Part shown: in pieces, positions 8,310-17,964 of the stretch | How positions within the stretch are numbered: the first letter of the stretch is position 1 | How the letters are laid out: each line of letters opens with the position of its first letter | Assembly: GCA_964548275.1 (NCBI GenBank) | Contig: CAZJQI010000003.1 | Coordinates: 62,001 to 126,000 of the forward strand | Direction of reading: 5' to 3' | Length of the DNA stretch: 64,000 nucleotides | From: JAUVUV01 sp964548275 | GTDB taxonomy: Bacteria > Gemmatimonadota > Glassbacteria > GWA2-58-10 | Program-made: the position numbers and the translations under genes | The notes under the pieces: generated by a model | Seen by the model: the letters and a program-made list of their open reading frames with translations, nothing else | Databases searched by the model: none | Told to the model about the DNA's origin: nothing

Positions 8310-9677
8310 TTAAGACCACATGTCCCAGTCTATCTCTACTGGCCGCCACTTTTCAATCCGCTGGAAAAGAGCCTTTTTCACAGAGGACAGATCCGCCGGC
8401 AGTTCGATCGGGTCGTTGGCGTAATAGGAGGCAACCTCCTCAAGATCCCGGTTGTGGTAATCGACTTTGAACCCGGAGAATTTGAGCCCATGAGCCGTGG
8501 AGATCACTACCACCCTGTCTGAAGGTTTGATATCCCCTCTTTTGATCAGTTTCAAGGTTACTGCCAGTGCTACACCGGTGTGCGGGCAGTTGAACAGCCC
8601 GGTCATATCGGCCAGGGCGGCGGCATTGGCCAGCTCCTCCTCGGTCGCCTGCTCCACTATCCCGTCGAACCTTTTCAGGATGTCGATCGCCTTGTTGATC
8701 GAAACCGGGTTGCCGATCTGGATCGCGCTTGCCAGGGTCTTGCCCGCCTCCACTGGCTGAAACTTCTTGAAACCTGTCTTATAGCTCAGATATAACGGGT
8801 TTGCCCTGGCGCTCTGGGCGCAGACTATCCGTGGCAGCCTTTTTATCAGGCCCATCTCGTACATCATCAGGAAACCCTTGCCCAGGGCGCTCACATTACC
8901 CAGGTTCCCTCCCGGGATTACCACCACATCCGGTTCCTCCCACCCGAACTGCTGCACGATCTCGATCGAAATTGTTTTCTGGCCCTCGATCCGAAGGCTG
9001 TTCATCGAGTTGGCCAGATAGATCCTCTTTTCCTTGGTCAGCTCCTTGACCACGGCCATGCAGCCGTCGAAATCCGTGTCCAGGCAGACCGTGATCGCCC
9101 CGTTGGAGATGGGCTGGATCAACTGGGCAGTGGAGATTTTTCCTTTCGGCAGCAATACCACAGAGGGGATTCCCGCGCAAGCGCAATAAGAGGCGAGCGA
9201 GGCGGAGGTGTCTCCGGTCGAGGCGCAGGCCACTGCCTGGATTTCCGCCCCATCTGCGATCATCTGCTTGACCATCGAAACCAGCACGGTCATCCCGAGG
9301 TCCTTGAAACTCCCCGTGTGGCTGTTCCCGCAGAGCTTGATCCAGAGATCCTCCACGCCAACCATCTTCCCCAGCCGCTCGGCCCAGAAAAGGTTCGAGC
9401 CGCCCTCGTACATCGACACCACATTATCGTTGTCCACTGCCGGGCAGATCCATTCCTTTTTGCCCCAGACCGTGCTGCCGTATGGCCACTCGGCAACTTT
9501 ATAACGGCGGTCGAAAAGGTCTTTCCAGTAATCGGCGCTTTTAGTCTGAAGAACCCCGGTATCGTGGGCCACCTCAAGCAGGCTCCCGCACTTTTCGCAA
9601 TGATAAATGATCTGTTTTATGTCGTAGTTAGCGCCGCATTCCGGGTTGATACAATGAAACCAGCACTGGTAATTCAT
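8310..9677 (-). CDS. thrC: Threonine synthase
   Basis: PLP enzyme converting O-phosphohomoserine to threonine and phosphate. The Schiff-base lysine is in CGNSHTGSFKDLG (K125 from the chosen start); SMYEGGSNLFWAERLG and VIPGGNLGNVSALG are PLP-phosphate-binding regions. The N-terminus has a zinc-ribbon-like pair CINPEC...CEKC (residues 9-30), common in the archaeal/bacterial long-lid thrC subgroup. Start: the ATG at 9677 has AGGA at spacing 7; ATGs at 9698 and 9746 are also in frame. It seems to head the run with EIIA, PII-like and antiporter genes, which is unexpected for an amino-acid gene; a promoter-like sequence is at 9861-9889. Confidence 0.9.
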   Translation of the reverse strand: MNYQCWFHCINPECGANYDIKQIIYHCEKCGSLLEVAHDTGVLQTKSADYWKDLFDRRYKVAEWPYGSTVWGKKEWICPAVDNDNVVSMYEGGSNLFWAERLGKMVGVEDLWIKLCGNSHTGSFKDLGMTVLVSMVKQMIADGAEIQAVACASTGDTSASLASYCACAGIPSVVLLPKGKISTAQLIQPISNGAITVCLDTDFDGCMAVVKELTKEKRIYLANSMNSLRIEGQKTISIEIVQQFGWEEPDVVVIPGGNLGNVSALGKGFLMMYEMGLIKRLPRIVCAQSARANPLYLSYKTGFKKFQPVEAGKTLASAIQIGNPVSINKAIDILKRFDGIVEQATEEELANAAALADMTGLFNCPHTGVALAVTLKLIKRGDIKPSDRVVVISTAHGLKFSGFKVDYHNRDLEEVASYYANDPIELPADLSSVKKALFQRIEKWRPVEIDWDMWS

Positions 9678-9860
9678 GGTGGATTCCTGGGTTTCCATCT
9701 CACACGATCCAAGGTCTCGATTGCCGCTCTCAATCAGGATCGGCAATAGCTAAAAAGGCTGTTTCTCAAATTTTATTCGAGAAAGGGCTGAATTTAATCG
9801 TCGGAACAGCAAAAATTTCAAAAAGCAAATTTCTATTTTTCAGAGAGATATATTAAATTC

Positions 9861-9889
9861 AAGATACTTTTCACAATAACCATAGTCAA
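9861..9889 (-). promoter_or_regulatory. Probable sigma-70-type promoter upstream of thrC
   Basis: On the minus strand TTGACT (9884-9889) is followed after 17 bp by TATCTT (9861-9866): five of six and four of six matches to the consensus hexamers. It lies about 185 bp upstream of the chosen thrC start, in an AT-rich stretch. No operator or leader structure was recognised between it and thrC. Confidence 0.4.
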
Positions 9890-9897
9890 TAAAAACT

Positions 9898-10431
9898 CTA
9901 TTTGACCACGAGAAGGATCGCGCAGATAAGGCAGATCATCAGGAACAGGTTGAAATAAAGGAAATACCAGTGGTGGGAACTCAAGCGGGGTAGTTCATAG
10001 TCTTGGATTTTGCGGCGATCATTAACAGGCGCTGGCCGCCTTCCCGCAGGTATAGGGCTGGTGTAAGTTTTCTCCAGAGTTTCCTTGATCTCCCGTGCTA
10101 TTTCCGGATCGACACGTTCGATCATCTTGAGCGCCATGCGTCGCCTTCTTACGATAGTCCGAAGGCGTTTGTTGCGCTGGTTTTCTTTCACCTCTCTGGA
10201 GGACAGCCCGGCTGCGGGTTGCTTAACGCTGGAGCGGTCGTAGAAGCATTCCATGATCTGAAGCCGCTCAATTAGCATTTTCCGCTTGCGGACATCCCCC
10301 ACACGAGCTTCAATCATTTCCCTGCATATTTCCGTGAACTTTCTCACGCGCCACTCGATCTGGTCGTCACCGAGTTCCCGCATCCGGGTCTCCTCGATCA
10401 AATCATCCACGGCTGTTGTTATTTCGTCCAT
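9898..10431 (-). CDS. Hypothetical tail-anchored membrane protein
   Basis: A 177-residue protein that I do not recognise. It is basic and mostly helical (VRKFTEICREMIEARVGDV, LRTIVRRRRMALKMIERVD), with a proline-rich linker (SPIPAGRRPAPV) and a single hydrophobic segment at the very C-terminus (WYFLYFNLFLMICLICAILL), so it is probably anchored with the bulk in the cytosol. It is divergent from the GH57 gene, with a 205-bp shared intergenic region. Nothing ties it to thrC beyond orientation. Confidence 0.6.
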   Translation of the reverse strand: MDEITTAVDDLIEETRMRELGDDQIEWRVRKFTEICREMIEARVGDVRKRKMLIERLQIMECFYDRSSVKQPAAGLSSREVKENQRNKRLRTIVRRRRMALKMIERVDPEIAREIKETLEKTYTSPIPAGRRPAPVNDRRKIQDYELPRLSSHHWYFLYFNLFLMICLICAILLVVK

Positions 10432-10636
10432 AGGCGGTTAGGTATACGTGTGGGGAGGATGAAACGTTTTTAAAACCAGAATGTTATAAAGTCTATTCAA
10501 TTATATCTGGCTGTCTGTGGCCTGTCAAGAACCAACACGACCGATCCGGTTCGAGCGAATCTGTATCTTGAAAAAAAGGGGGAAATGACTTAAATCTATA
10601 TATGCTTGCATTTCAACCAAACAGGAGGCAAGCTCT

Positions 10637-12787
10637 GTGGCCAGCAAACTTCGTGTCATACTGGGAATTCACTGCCACCAGCCGGTGGGAAATTTCGACC
10701 ATGTGTTCGAGCACGGCTACCAGGTTAGTTATAAACCTTTCCTGGAAACCCTGGCCCGTTTTCCAGCACTGAAAGTCTCTCTTCACTACAGCGGCCCACT
10801 CCTTGAATGGTTATCAGAGAGACACCCAGAGTTCTTTCATCTTATCTCCGAGCTTTTGAAAAAGGGTCAGCTCGAGATCATCGGGGGCGGATATTACGAG
10901 CCGATACTGCCGGTTATCCCGCGTGAGGACAGCCTGGGACAGCTCAGATACATGAGCCGTTATCTGGCCAAACATTTCGGCGTGAAAGTGCGCGGGGCCT
11001 GGCTCACAGAGAGAATCTGGGAACCGGGTCTGCCGGGCTTGCTGGCCGAGGCCGGCCTGGAATTTACTACTGTTGATGATTTCCATTTCCTAGCTGCAGG
11101 CTTCGATACCGAAAAACTCCACGGATACTACCTGAGCGAGGATGACGGCGCCATGGTCAAGATCTTTCCGATCAGCCAGCGCCTGCGCTATCTCATCCCG
11201 TTCTATCCGGTCGAGGAGGTGATCGACTATTTTCGCCAAAAAGCGCGCACTCTCCCCGATCACGCTGCGATAGTTCTGGCCGATGACGGTGAAAAATTCG
11301 GCATGTGGCCCGGCACCCATGACTGGGTCTATCGCCAGGGCTGGCTGGAGCGCTTTTTCACCACCCTGAACGCGTCCAGCGACTGGCTCGAGCTGGTCTT
11401 TTTCAACGAGGTGCTCGACAATACGCCCCCCACGGGCCAGGTCTATCTTCCCTGCTCAAGCTATTTCGAGATGGGGGGCTGGTCACTGCCTGCCGAGGCT
11501 GGGGAACGCCTCCAGAAGCTGAAAGTAGAACTCGAAACCGAGGGAAGGCTGGAGATATTCACTCCATTCCTGCGGGGCAGTTTTTGGCGCAATTTTCTGG
11601 TCAAGTACCCGGAATCCGGCTGGATGCACAAAAGGATGCTGGATACCAGCCGGCGGGTGCACACCGCTCTTGGAAAAAAAGCGGAGAATTTTCAGCGCCT
11701 TCCCACCGCCCTGCGCAGGCTCTGGATGGCCCAATGCAACTGCGCTTACTGGCACGGCATTTTCGGCGGGCTTTACCTTCCCCACCTGCGCAAGGCCGTT
11801 TATACCTGCCTGATCCAGGCCGAGAAGCTGATCGCAAAAGGCGGCTCGGACACACCGCGGATCCAGGGCGAAGAGGCTGACATCGACCTGGACGGCCACA
11901 CCGAGGTAAGGCTTGCCAACGAGCATCTGAGCCTCTATATCAAGCCCTCGCGTGGAGGGGCGGTTGTTGAGCTGGACGACTTCGCTTCCGAGTTTAACCT
12001 GATTGACACCCTGGCCCGCCGCCGCGAGAGTTACCACTACCAGATGGCCGAGGGCGGCGAGCAGAGAAGCGATCAGAGCGGTCATGCCAGCATCCACGAA
12101 CACCAGTTCTCAGAGAAACCTCCCCAGGATGTGTTCGTTTACGACCCCTACCCGCGCTGGATGTTCCGGGAACATTTTCTCGAACGTGCCCCTCAGAATT
12201 TCCAGGAAGCCTCCAGGGACGAGCCGGCAGAGCTGGGTGATTTTGCCGACGGCTCCTGGAACTGGCGTCTTTTGGTCCGGAAAGGCGTGCAGGCTGCCTG
12301 CGCACTCAATCGCTCAGGCCAGCTCCGGCTGCCCTCCGGCCAATGCGCTGCTTTCCGGCTTGACAAGCGAATTTCCCTTGAGGCTGGCTCCCGTTTAATC
12401 GAGGCCGCCTACCGGCTGGAAAATCTCGAAGAACAGCCGCTTGAATTTGTTTTCGGCATCTCTTTCAACTTGACCGTGCTCGGGCCTGCCGACCCGAAAG
12501 TCGGACTCATCTGCGAGCACGGCAGGCAAGAAAGCCTGGCCCAGGGTTCAATCCTGCCAGCCTGCAAACAACTCACCGTGTTCAACCACCGCGAGAATGT
12601 CAACCTCAGGCTCGGCTTTTCGCTCCGCCCCTCCTGTGTCGTTCAGTACCCTGTGGAAACAGTGAGCCAGAGCGAGAGCGGCATCGACCGTACCTACCAG
12701 GCCACCTGTCTGCTCCCCCTTTGGCCGGTAAAACTGAAACCCCTGTCCTCCAAAAGTCTTAAACTGACTCTAACAATTTTTCAATGA
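10637..12787 (+). CDS. GH57 4-alpha-glucanotransferase / alpha-amylase-like enzyme
   Basis: A 716-residue cytosolic enzyme of glycoside hydrolase family 57, acting on alpha-1,4-glucans by retaining transglycosylation or hydrolysis. N-terminal motifs LGIHCHQPVGNF (about 9-20) and IGGGYYEPILP match GH57 regions 1 and 2; the nucleophile is E125 in GAWLTERIWEP and the acid/base D216/D217 in ADDGEKFGMWPGT. The C-terminal half (about 430-715) is a beta-sandwich of the DUF1925/DUF1926 type seen in Thermococcus litoralis 4-alpha-glucanotransferase. The start is GTG at 10637 with a strong AGGAGG eight bases upstream. It leads the glycogen cluster. Glucanotransferase is favoured over amylase from the domain layout. 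Confidence 0.85.
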   Translation: MASKLRVILGIHCHQPVGNFDHVFEHGYQVSYKPFLETLARFPALKVSLHYSGPLLEWLSERHPEFFHLISELLKKGQLEIIGGGYYEPILPVIPREDSLGQLRYMSRYLAKHFGVKVRGAWLTERIWEPGLPGLLAEAGLEFTTVDDFHFLAAGFDTEKLHGYYLSEDDGAMVKIFPISQRLRYLIPFYPVEEVIDYFRQKARTLPDHAAIVLADDGEKFGMWPGTHDWVYRQGWLERFFTTLNASSDWLELVFFNEVLDNTPPTGQVYLPCSSYFEMGGWSLPAEAGERLQKLKVELETEGRLEIFTPFLRGSFWRNFLVKYPESGWMHKRMLDTSRRVHTALGKKAENFQRLPTALRRLWMAQCNCAYWHGIFGGLYLPHLRKAVYTCLIQAEKLIAKGGSDTPRIQGEEADIDLDGHTEVRLANEHLSLYIKPSRGGAVVELDDFASEFNLIDTLARRRESYHYQMAEGGEQRSDQSGHASIHEHQFSEKPPQDVFVYDPYPRWMFREHFLERAPQNFQEASRDEPAELGDFADGSWNWRLLVRKGVQAACALNRSGQLRLPSGQCAAFRLDKRISLEAGSRLIEAAYRLENLEEQPLEFVFGISFNLTVLGPADPKVGLICEHGRQESLAQGSILPACKQLTVFNHRENVNLRLGFSLRPSCVVQYPVETVSQSESGIDRTYQATCLLPLWPVKLKPLSSKSLKLTLTIFQ

Positions 12788-12820
12788 AAATAGTTAAGCG
12801 ATTACAATTACTTTGTTATA

Positions 12821-12850
12821 TTGACACTTGCACCAGAAATGATGTAAAAT
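12821..12850 (+). promoter_or_regulatory. Strong sigma-70-type promoter upstream of the galT remnant
   Basis: A perfect TTGACA (12821-12826) and TAAAAT (12845-12850, five of six) separated by 18 bp. The galT remnant starts 95 bp downstream and the GH57 branching enzyme further on. It probably still drives the branching enzyme although galT is broken. Confidence 0.6.
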
Positions 12851-12945
12851 AGTAATATAGAGATAATATTTAGCGCGTTTTTTCATTCGTTTGGTAAATT
12901 GCACCTTTAACCGCCCACTGGGCATTCACAGAGAAGAGCGAGTGA

Positions 12946-13137
12946 ATGGCTGAGTTCAGACACGATCCCGTCCATCGAAGGTGGGTTATTGTCACAGTTG
13001 ACCGGAAACGGGGTCCAAAGGATTTCGATATCCCCCAGAGAGTACCAGATGAGGGCTTCTGCCCCTTTTGTGAGGGACAGGAGTCAAAGACCCCACCCGA
13101 AGAGGCCGCTCGCTTTCTTCGTGAAGTACCCCTTTAG
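12946..13137 (+). pseudogene. galT: galT remnant: N-terminus joined to C-terminus by an internal deletion
   Basis: A 63-codon ORF. Residues 1-48 match the start of galactose-1-phosphate uridylyltransferase (EFRHDPVHRRWVIV, then the zinc-binding-type GFCPFCEGQESKTPPE). The last 13 codons, PEEAARFLREVPL and stop, look like the usual GalT C-terminus (PPEEAA.FLREV). The normal protein is about 330-350 residues, so some 280 codons including the catalytic HPH motif are missing, with the junction at the PPE codons shared by both ends. The product cannot be an active transferase. The promoter at 12821-12850 is intact. The following 187 bp to the branching enzyme contain no gene. Confidence 0.75.
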
Positions 13138-13324
13138 AGTCATTTAACATCTTCAGCATGGAGAGTTCTCCGGATTTGAACCCGAATTTATTAGATCTCT
13201 TTTGCTTTAAAAAATAGAAACCGAATTCACCACTCACCGCTCGAGTGCTGGAGCGCGATATCGGAGACAGATTGCAGGACCGTTATGGATCTAGGTATCA
13301 CCAAGAAGAAAAGGAGAGCCGATT

Positions 13325-15046
13325 TTGTCTAAAGGATATTTCACTTTTGTTTTGCACTCCCACCTGCCCTATGTGATTTCTCACGGCCAGTGGCCCCATG
13401 GCATGGACTGGCTCAATGAGGCTGCTGCGGAAACTTACCTTCCACTGATCGATACGTTCGAGAGGGTGAGTAACAAATTCAGCGGCCGGATTGGAGTAAC
13501 CATCGGTGTAACCCCGATCCTGGCCGAACAGCTCGCTGATGAGCGTTTCAAAAATTCTTTCTCCGACTATCTGGAGCAGAAAATCGCAGCGGCAGAGGAA
13601 AACAGGTCCGAGTTCGAGCAAGTTGGTGACGGTCATAAAGCCTACCTTGCCGATATGTGGAGAAAGTTTTACCAGGACGCTAAAAAACTGTTTACCGAAA
13701 AGCTGGGCGGAGATATCCTGGCGGCCTTGCGCTCTCTCCAGGAAAGGGAAAAAATCGAGATCATCACCTGCGCGGCAACCCATGGCTATCTTCCGCTTCT
13801 GGGCCGCGATGAATGTGTCAGGGCGCAACTTGTTCAGGGTGCGGCGACCTACCGCAGGCATTTCGGAACCCAGGCTCGCGGGGTCTGGTTGCCAGAGTGC
13901 GCCTACCGCCCCTCATACGACTGGGTCAATCCGCTGGCCGAGGAGGGCTACGGCCCAAAAAGACCGGTCAGGCGCAAAGGGATTGAACAGTTGGTAAGCG
14001 AGGCCGGGCTGAAATACTTCATTGTGGACTCGCACATGCTCAAGGGGGGCAAGGCAATCGGGGTCTATATCGACCGTTTCGAGGCTCTGCAGCGGTTGTG
14101 GAAGCAGTTCGAGGAAACCTACGAGCCTCGCCCTGAAGACACCGAGCGAACTCCCTACATGCCCTACCTGGTGGGGGATACCGGCCACCACGACCCGGTA
14201 GCCGTCTTGACCCGCGACCCGAAAAGCGGACTTCAGGTCTGGAGCGGCGAGTGGGGGTATCCCGGTGACGGGATGTTCCTCGATTTCCATAAGAAACATT
14301 TCCCCGGCGGGCACCGTTACTGGCGGGTCACCTCTGCCAAGGCGGATCTGGCCGACAAACAGGAGTACGAGCCGCACCGGGTGGAGGAAATCATCGAGAA
14401 CCAGAGTTCTCACTTCGTCGGACTGCTGGAGGGGGTAATCAGCGAATATCATTCCGAAAGCGGGTTTGCGGGCATGGTCACCGCCCCTTATGATACCGAG
14501 CTGTTCGGACACTGGTGGTTCGAGGGCCCCCGCTGGCTGGGTCGGGTGTTGGAAAAGCTGGAGGAGTCGGATATTGTCGATCTATACTCCTGCTCGGCTT
14601 TCCTCGAAACGGCCAAACCCCTCACGGTGGTTAGCCTTCCCGAGGGAAGCTGGGGCGAGGGAGGTTTCCACTACATCTGGCTCAACGACTGGACCAAGTG
14701 GACCTGGCGCCACGTTTACGAGGCAGAGGATAAGATGTGCGAGGTGGCCAGAAAACTCCACGACAGAGGTTCGGAAAACGCCCACCGGGTGGCCTGCCAG
14801 ATGGGCCGCGAACTGCTCATCCTTGAAAGCTCCGACTGGCAGTTTCTAATCAGTACCTGGAGCGCGCGCGATTACGCCGAGGCCAGAGTGGCCAGGCACT
14901 GGGAGAATTTCCAACGCCTCCACGCAATTTTCGGCCGCCTCGAGGCCGGGGATTCAGTTGATGAGGCTGACTGGCGCTTTCTGCAAATATGTGAAGAGAA
15001 CAACAAAGTATTCCAGGACATTAAACCATCCCTATGGCTACCCTGA
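13325..15046 (+). CDS. GH57 1,4-alpha-glucan branching enzyme
   Basis: A 573-residue GH57 enzyme of the DUF1957-containing branching-enzyme group, which cuts alpha-1,4 chains and re-forms alpha-1,6 branches in glycogen. FVLHSHLPYV (residues 8-17) is region 1, ARGVWLPECAY carries the nucleophile E191, and TAPYDTELFGHWWFEGP carries the acid/base D390; a helical C-terminal domain follows (about 430-573). A small insert at 262-285 (EETYEPRPEDTERTPYM) is unusual. The start is TTG at 13325 behind AGGAGAG. Its last 13 bp overlap the histidine kinase gene, so synthesis of the sensor may be coupled to it. Confidence 0.88.
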   Translation: MSKGYFTFVLHSHLPYVISHGQWPHGMDWLNEAAAETYLPLIDTFERVSNKFSGRIGVTIGVTPILAEQLADERFKNSFSDYLEQKIAAAEENRSEFEQVGDGHKAYLADMWRKFYQDAKKLFTEKLGGDILAALRSLQEREKIEIITCAATHGYLPLLGRDECVRAQLVQGAATYRRHFGTQARGVWLPECAYRPSYDWVNPLAEEGYGPKRPVRRKGIEQLVSEAGLKYFIVDSHMLKGGKAIGVYIDRFEALQRLWKQFEETYEPRPEDTERTPYMPYLVGDTGHHDPVAVLTRDPKSGLQVWSGEWGYPGDGMFLDFHKKHFPGGHRYWRVTSAKADLADKQEYEPHRVEEIIENQSSHFVGLLEGVISEYHSESGFAGMVTAPYDTELFGHWWFEGPRWLGRVLEKLEESDIVDLYSCSAFLETAKPLTVVSLPEGSWGEGGFHYIWLNDWTKWTWRHVYEAEDKMCEVARKLHDRGSENAHRVACQMGRELLILESSDWQFLISTWSARDYAEARVARHWENFQRLHAIFGRLEAGDSVDEADWRFLQICEENNKVFQDIKPSLWLP

Positions 15047-17964
15047 TCACAAATAAAGAAGCCATGTTGAGACTGGTCCTCCAGACCAGCTCGGAGGCCA
15101 TGCTGCTACTCGATGGGCAGGGGGCTATCCTGGGAGCAAGTCTCAGGCTTACCGACCTGCTGGGAACAAACTGGCAGAAACTCCAGGGCAGACCGTTCAG
15201 TTCCCTGGCGCCGCCCGAACTCAACAGCGTGCCTCTTGACCCTCCGCCCGAGGGTAGGGTTAAGCTGTATATCGTGGACGCGTCAGGAGAAAAAATCCTC
15301 TCGCACTGGAAAATCCTCGCCTGGAGCCCGGATACTGAGATTGGCATCAAGGAGAAGATGTACGCAGCTTATCTTCAGGAGTGGTTCGGCAGGCCCGGGA
15401 TCGGATACGATAGCTTTCTGGAAGAAACCGTGCGCGAGAACCTCTCAGACAGCCTCCCGCTCGGCGTGCTGGTCACCGACCGCAAGGGTAAGATCGTCCT
15501 CTATAACCTGGCCCAGGAAAAAATCACCGGTGTGGACAGGCAAAGTGCTCTTGGTGGAATTCTTTTCAAGCACTACGCCAGGCATGCACCTCAGGAGGCG
15601 GTTGCCTCTTTCAAGAGGGCTCTCAAAAAGAAAGTCAGAAACGCCGAGCACGAGTTCGACTACACCGACCGTTTCGGGAAAACCCGCAGGTTTAAAAGCC
15701 GGGTAAGTTCGCTAATCGGGCCGGAAGGCCAGATTCACGGCGCTGTGCAGACCCTTGAAGATGTGAGCCGCCCCAGGCTGCTCGAGCAGGAGATAAACCG
15801 CACCAAGGACTTCCTCAAGAGGCTTCTGGACACCACACCAAACCCGATATTTACCGCTGACATGACCGGCAAAGTAATCTTCTATAATAACGCGGCCGAG
15901 GAACTTCTCGGTTTCAAATCTATCGGAAATAGAGACATTTATACCGGGGATCTCTACCTGGGTGGCAAGCGGGAAGCAGAACAGGTGCTTCAGTACCTTG
16001 AGGAATGCAGCGGCAAAGTGGAGAATTACGAGACCTATTTCAGCGATATCTCCGGAAACGAGTTCCCGGTAAGCCTCTCACTGGCATACCTTTATGACGA
16101 GTCATCCAAGCCTGCCGGGATCATTGCCATAGCGCGAAACCTCAGCCATGTAAAAGAGCTGGAAAGCGAAATCCACCGCAACGAACATTTCCTGGCCACT
16201 TTCATCCACAACAGCCCGGATGCGGTGATCACTCTCGATGAAAAGGGGCTGGTGAAAACCTGGAACCAGGGCGCTGAAAAGATGTTCGGTTACGCTGGCG
16301 AGGAGATGCTCGGCCAGCCGCTGCACCGCCTGATACCCCCGGAAGCAGAAAAACCGGAAGACAGCCGTTTCGGCAAAGTGGAATTTTCCAAAAACGGTAC
16401 GCTGAAGCATTATATCACCGACCTGGAGAACGCCTCGGGTGAGCGGCTTATAATTGAAGCCACATCCACTGTCCTCGACGAGCAGGCCAACCCCGAGCTT
16501 AGCGGAAGGCTGATTATTTTCCGTGATGTCACCCTGCGCGCCCGGCTGGAAGAGGTTCTACAGGAAAATATCGCAGAACTCTCCACAATCAACGAAATCA
16601 GCGAGGCGCTCCTCTCCTCGAAAGACCTTAACGAAATCCTGGAGATCATTCTTATCGGAGTCACCGCTGGACAGGGCCTGGGTTTCAACCGGGCGTTCCT
16701 GCTGCTTGTGGATCATGAGGAGCAAGCCTTGGTGGGCAAGCTCGCCATTGGGCCATCCAACGCGGAAGAGGCCGGGATTATCTGGAACGACCTTCAAGAA
16801 AAATTCCACACCCTCCGCGAGGTTCTCGAAGCTTACAAGCACAGCGGCCTGGATCAGGATATTCACGTCAATGAAATCGTGCGTAACATAAAAATACCGC
16901 TGAAGGAGACGGATAATCCCCTGGTGCGCTCTTGCCTGGAAAAAAAACCTTCTAACATTGTAAACGGTGTTGCCATGGGCACTTTCCCCCAGAACCTGGC
17001 CTGGCTGCTGGGCACCGACACCCTGGCAATCATTCCGATTGTCTGCGAACACCACAGTGTCGGGCTCCTGCTTGCCGACAACCTGATCAACCACAAGCCA
17101 ATCGATGAAGAGGACGTGCGTAAGCTTCTTGTTTACGCCAACCTTGCCAGCCAGACTATCGAGCGCAACCGGCTTTACCTCAGCCTCGAAGAAAAAATCA
17201 CTGCCCTGAACAAGGCTTACAAGGAACTCAAGGAAAGCCGCACCAAGCTTGTTCGGGCAGAAAGACTTTCAGCCCTCGGGGAACTGGCGACCCAGGTGAC
17301 CCATGAAATTAGAAATCCGCTGGTCAGTATCGGGGGCTTTGCACGTTCGCTACACAGCGACCTGGATGAGAAGGATCCGAAAAAAGATAAAGCCCAGATC
17401 ATTGTTGAGGAAGTCGACCGCCTGGAACGCTACCTCAAGGATACACTAACTTTCATCCGCCATAACAAACCGGACTTCCAGCCCACTAATCCCAATGCAC
17501 TGGTTCAAGACACGTTCCAGATGATTGACAGCGAAATCGAAGAAAGCAACGTGGAAATTGAAATCAATCTGTTGGACAACCAGCCTCAGATAGAGGTCGA
17601 TCCGGATCAGATCCGGCAGGTACTGCTTAATATTTTCCGGAACGCGTTGGAAGCCATGCCGAATGGTGGGAAACTGACCGTGTCATCAAGTTTGAATAGC
17701 GGCTACTTCACTATCAGCGTTGCCGACACCGGGGTCGGGATCGAGAAAAAGCACCTATCCAAACTCTTTACCGCCTTCTTTACCACCAAGAGCACTGGCA
17801 GCGGTCTCGGCCTGACAATCAGCAGCCAGATCATCAAAAACCACGGTGGCAAGATCGGTTTGAGCAGTAAAAAGAGTAAAGGCACCGTTTTCCATATCAC
17901 TCTGCCGGTTAATCAGGAAACTACCAGGGAGGCAAACCATGAAAAAACTGTTGATCGTGGATGA
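15034..17964 (+). CDS. Multi-PAS/GAF sensor histidine kinase
   Basis: A 976-residue soluble kinase without transmembrane segments. In order: a divergent PAS (about 10-110), PAS (135-245), PAS (258-375, NPIFTADMTGKVIFYNNAAE), PAS (382-500, PDAVITLDEKGLVKTWNQGA), GAF-like (515-700), coiled coil, HisKA with the phospho-acceptor H757 in THEIRNPLVSIGG, and HATPase_c (about 850-970) with the N box NIFRNALEAMP, DTGVGI and GSGLGLTI. It overlaps the branching enzyme by 13 bp and the receiver gene by 26 bp, making an operon-like chain with glycogen genes on both sides. An intracellular redox or metabolite signal is likely given the cytosolic PAS array; the ligand is unknown. Confidence 0.9.
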   Translation: MATLITNKEAMLRLVLQTSSEAMLLLDGQGAILGASLRLTDLLGTNWQKLQGRPFSSLAPPELNSVPLDPPPEGRVKLYIVDASGEKILSHWKILAWSPDTEIGIKEKMYAAYLQEWFGRPGIGYDSFLEETVRENLSDSLPLGVLVTDRKGKIVLYNLAQEKITGVDRQSALGGILFKHYARHAPQEAVASFKRALKKKVRNAEHEFDYTDRFGKTRRFKSRVSSLIGPEGQIHGAVQTLEDVSRPRLLEQEINRTKDFLKRLLDTTPNPIFTADMTGKVIFYNNAAEELLGFKSIGNRDIYTGDLYLGGKREAEQVLQYLEECSGKVENYETYFSDISGNEFPVSLSLAYLYDESSKPAGIIAIARNLSHVKELESEIHRNEHFLATFIHNSPDAVITLDEKGLVKTWNQGAEKMFGYAGEEMLGQPLHRLIPPEAEKPEDSRFGKVEFSKNGTLKHYITDLENASGERLIIEATSTVLDEQANPELSGRLIIFRDVTLRARLEEVLQENIAELSTINEISEALLSSKDLNEILEIILIGVTAGQGLGFNRAFLLLVDHEEQALVGKLAIGPSNAEEAGIIWNDLQEKFHTLREVLEAYKHSGLDQDIHVNEIVRNIKIPLKETDNPLVRSCLEKKPSNIVNGVAMGTFPQNLAWLLGTDTLAIIPIVCEHHSVGLLLADNLINHKPIDEEDVRKLLVYANLASQTIERNRLYLSLEEKITALNKAYKELKESRTKLVRAERLSALGELATQVTHEIRNPLVSIGGFARSLHSDLDEKDPKKDKAQIIVEEVDRLERYLKDTLTFIRHNKPDFQPTNPNALVQDTFQMIDSEIEESNVEIEINLLDNQPQIEVDPDQIRQVLLNIFRNALEAMPNGGKLTVSSSLNSGYFTISVADTGVGIEKKHLSKLFTAFFTTKSTGSGLGLTISSQIIKNHGGKIGLSSKKSKGTVFHITLPVNQETTREANHEKTVDRG

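Noticed and set aside
13170..13200. tRNA T-arm-like sequence on the minus strand (GGGTTCAAATCCGG).
   Set aside because: No acceptor, D or anticodon stems can be folded around it; it is probably chance.
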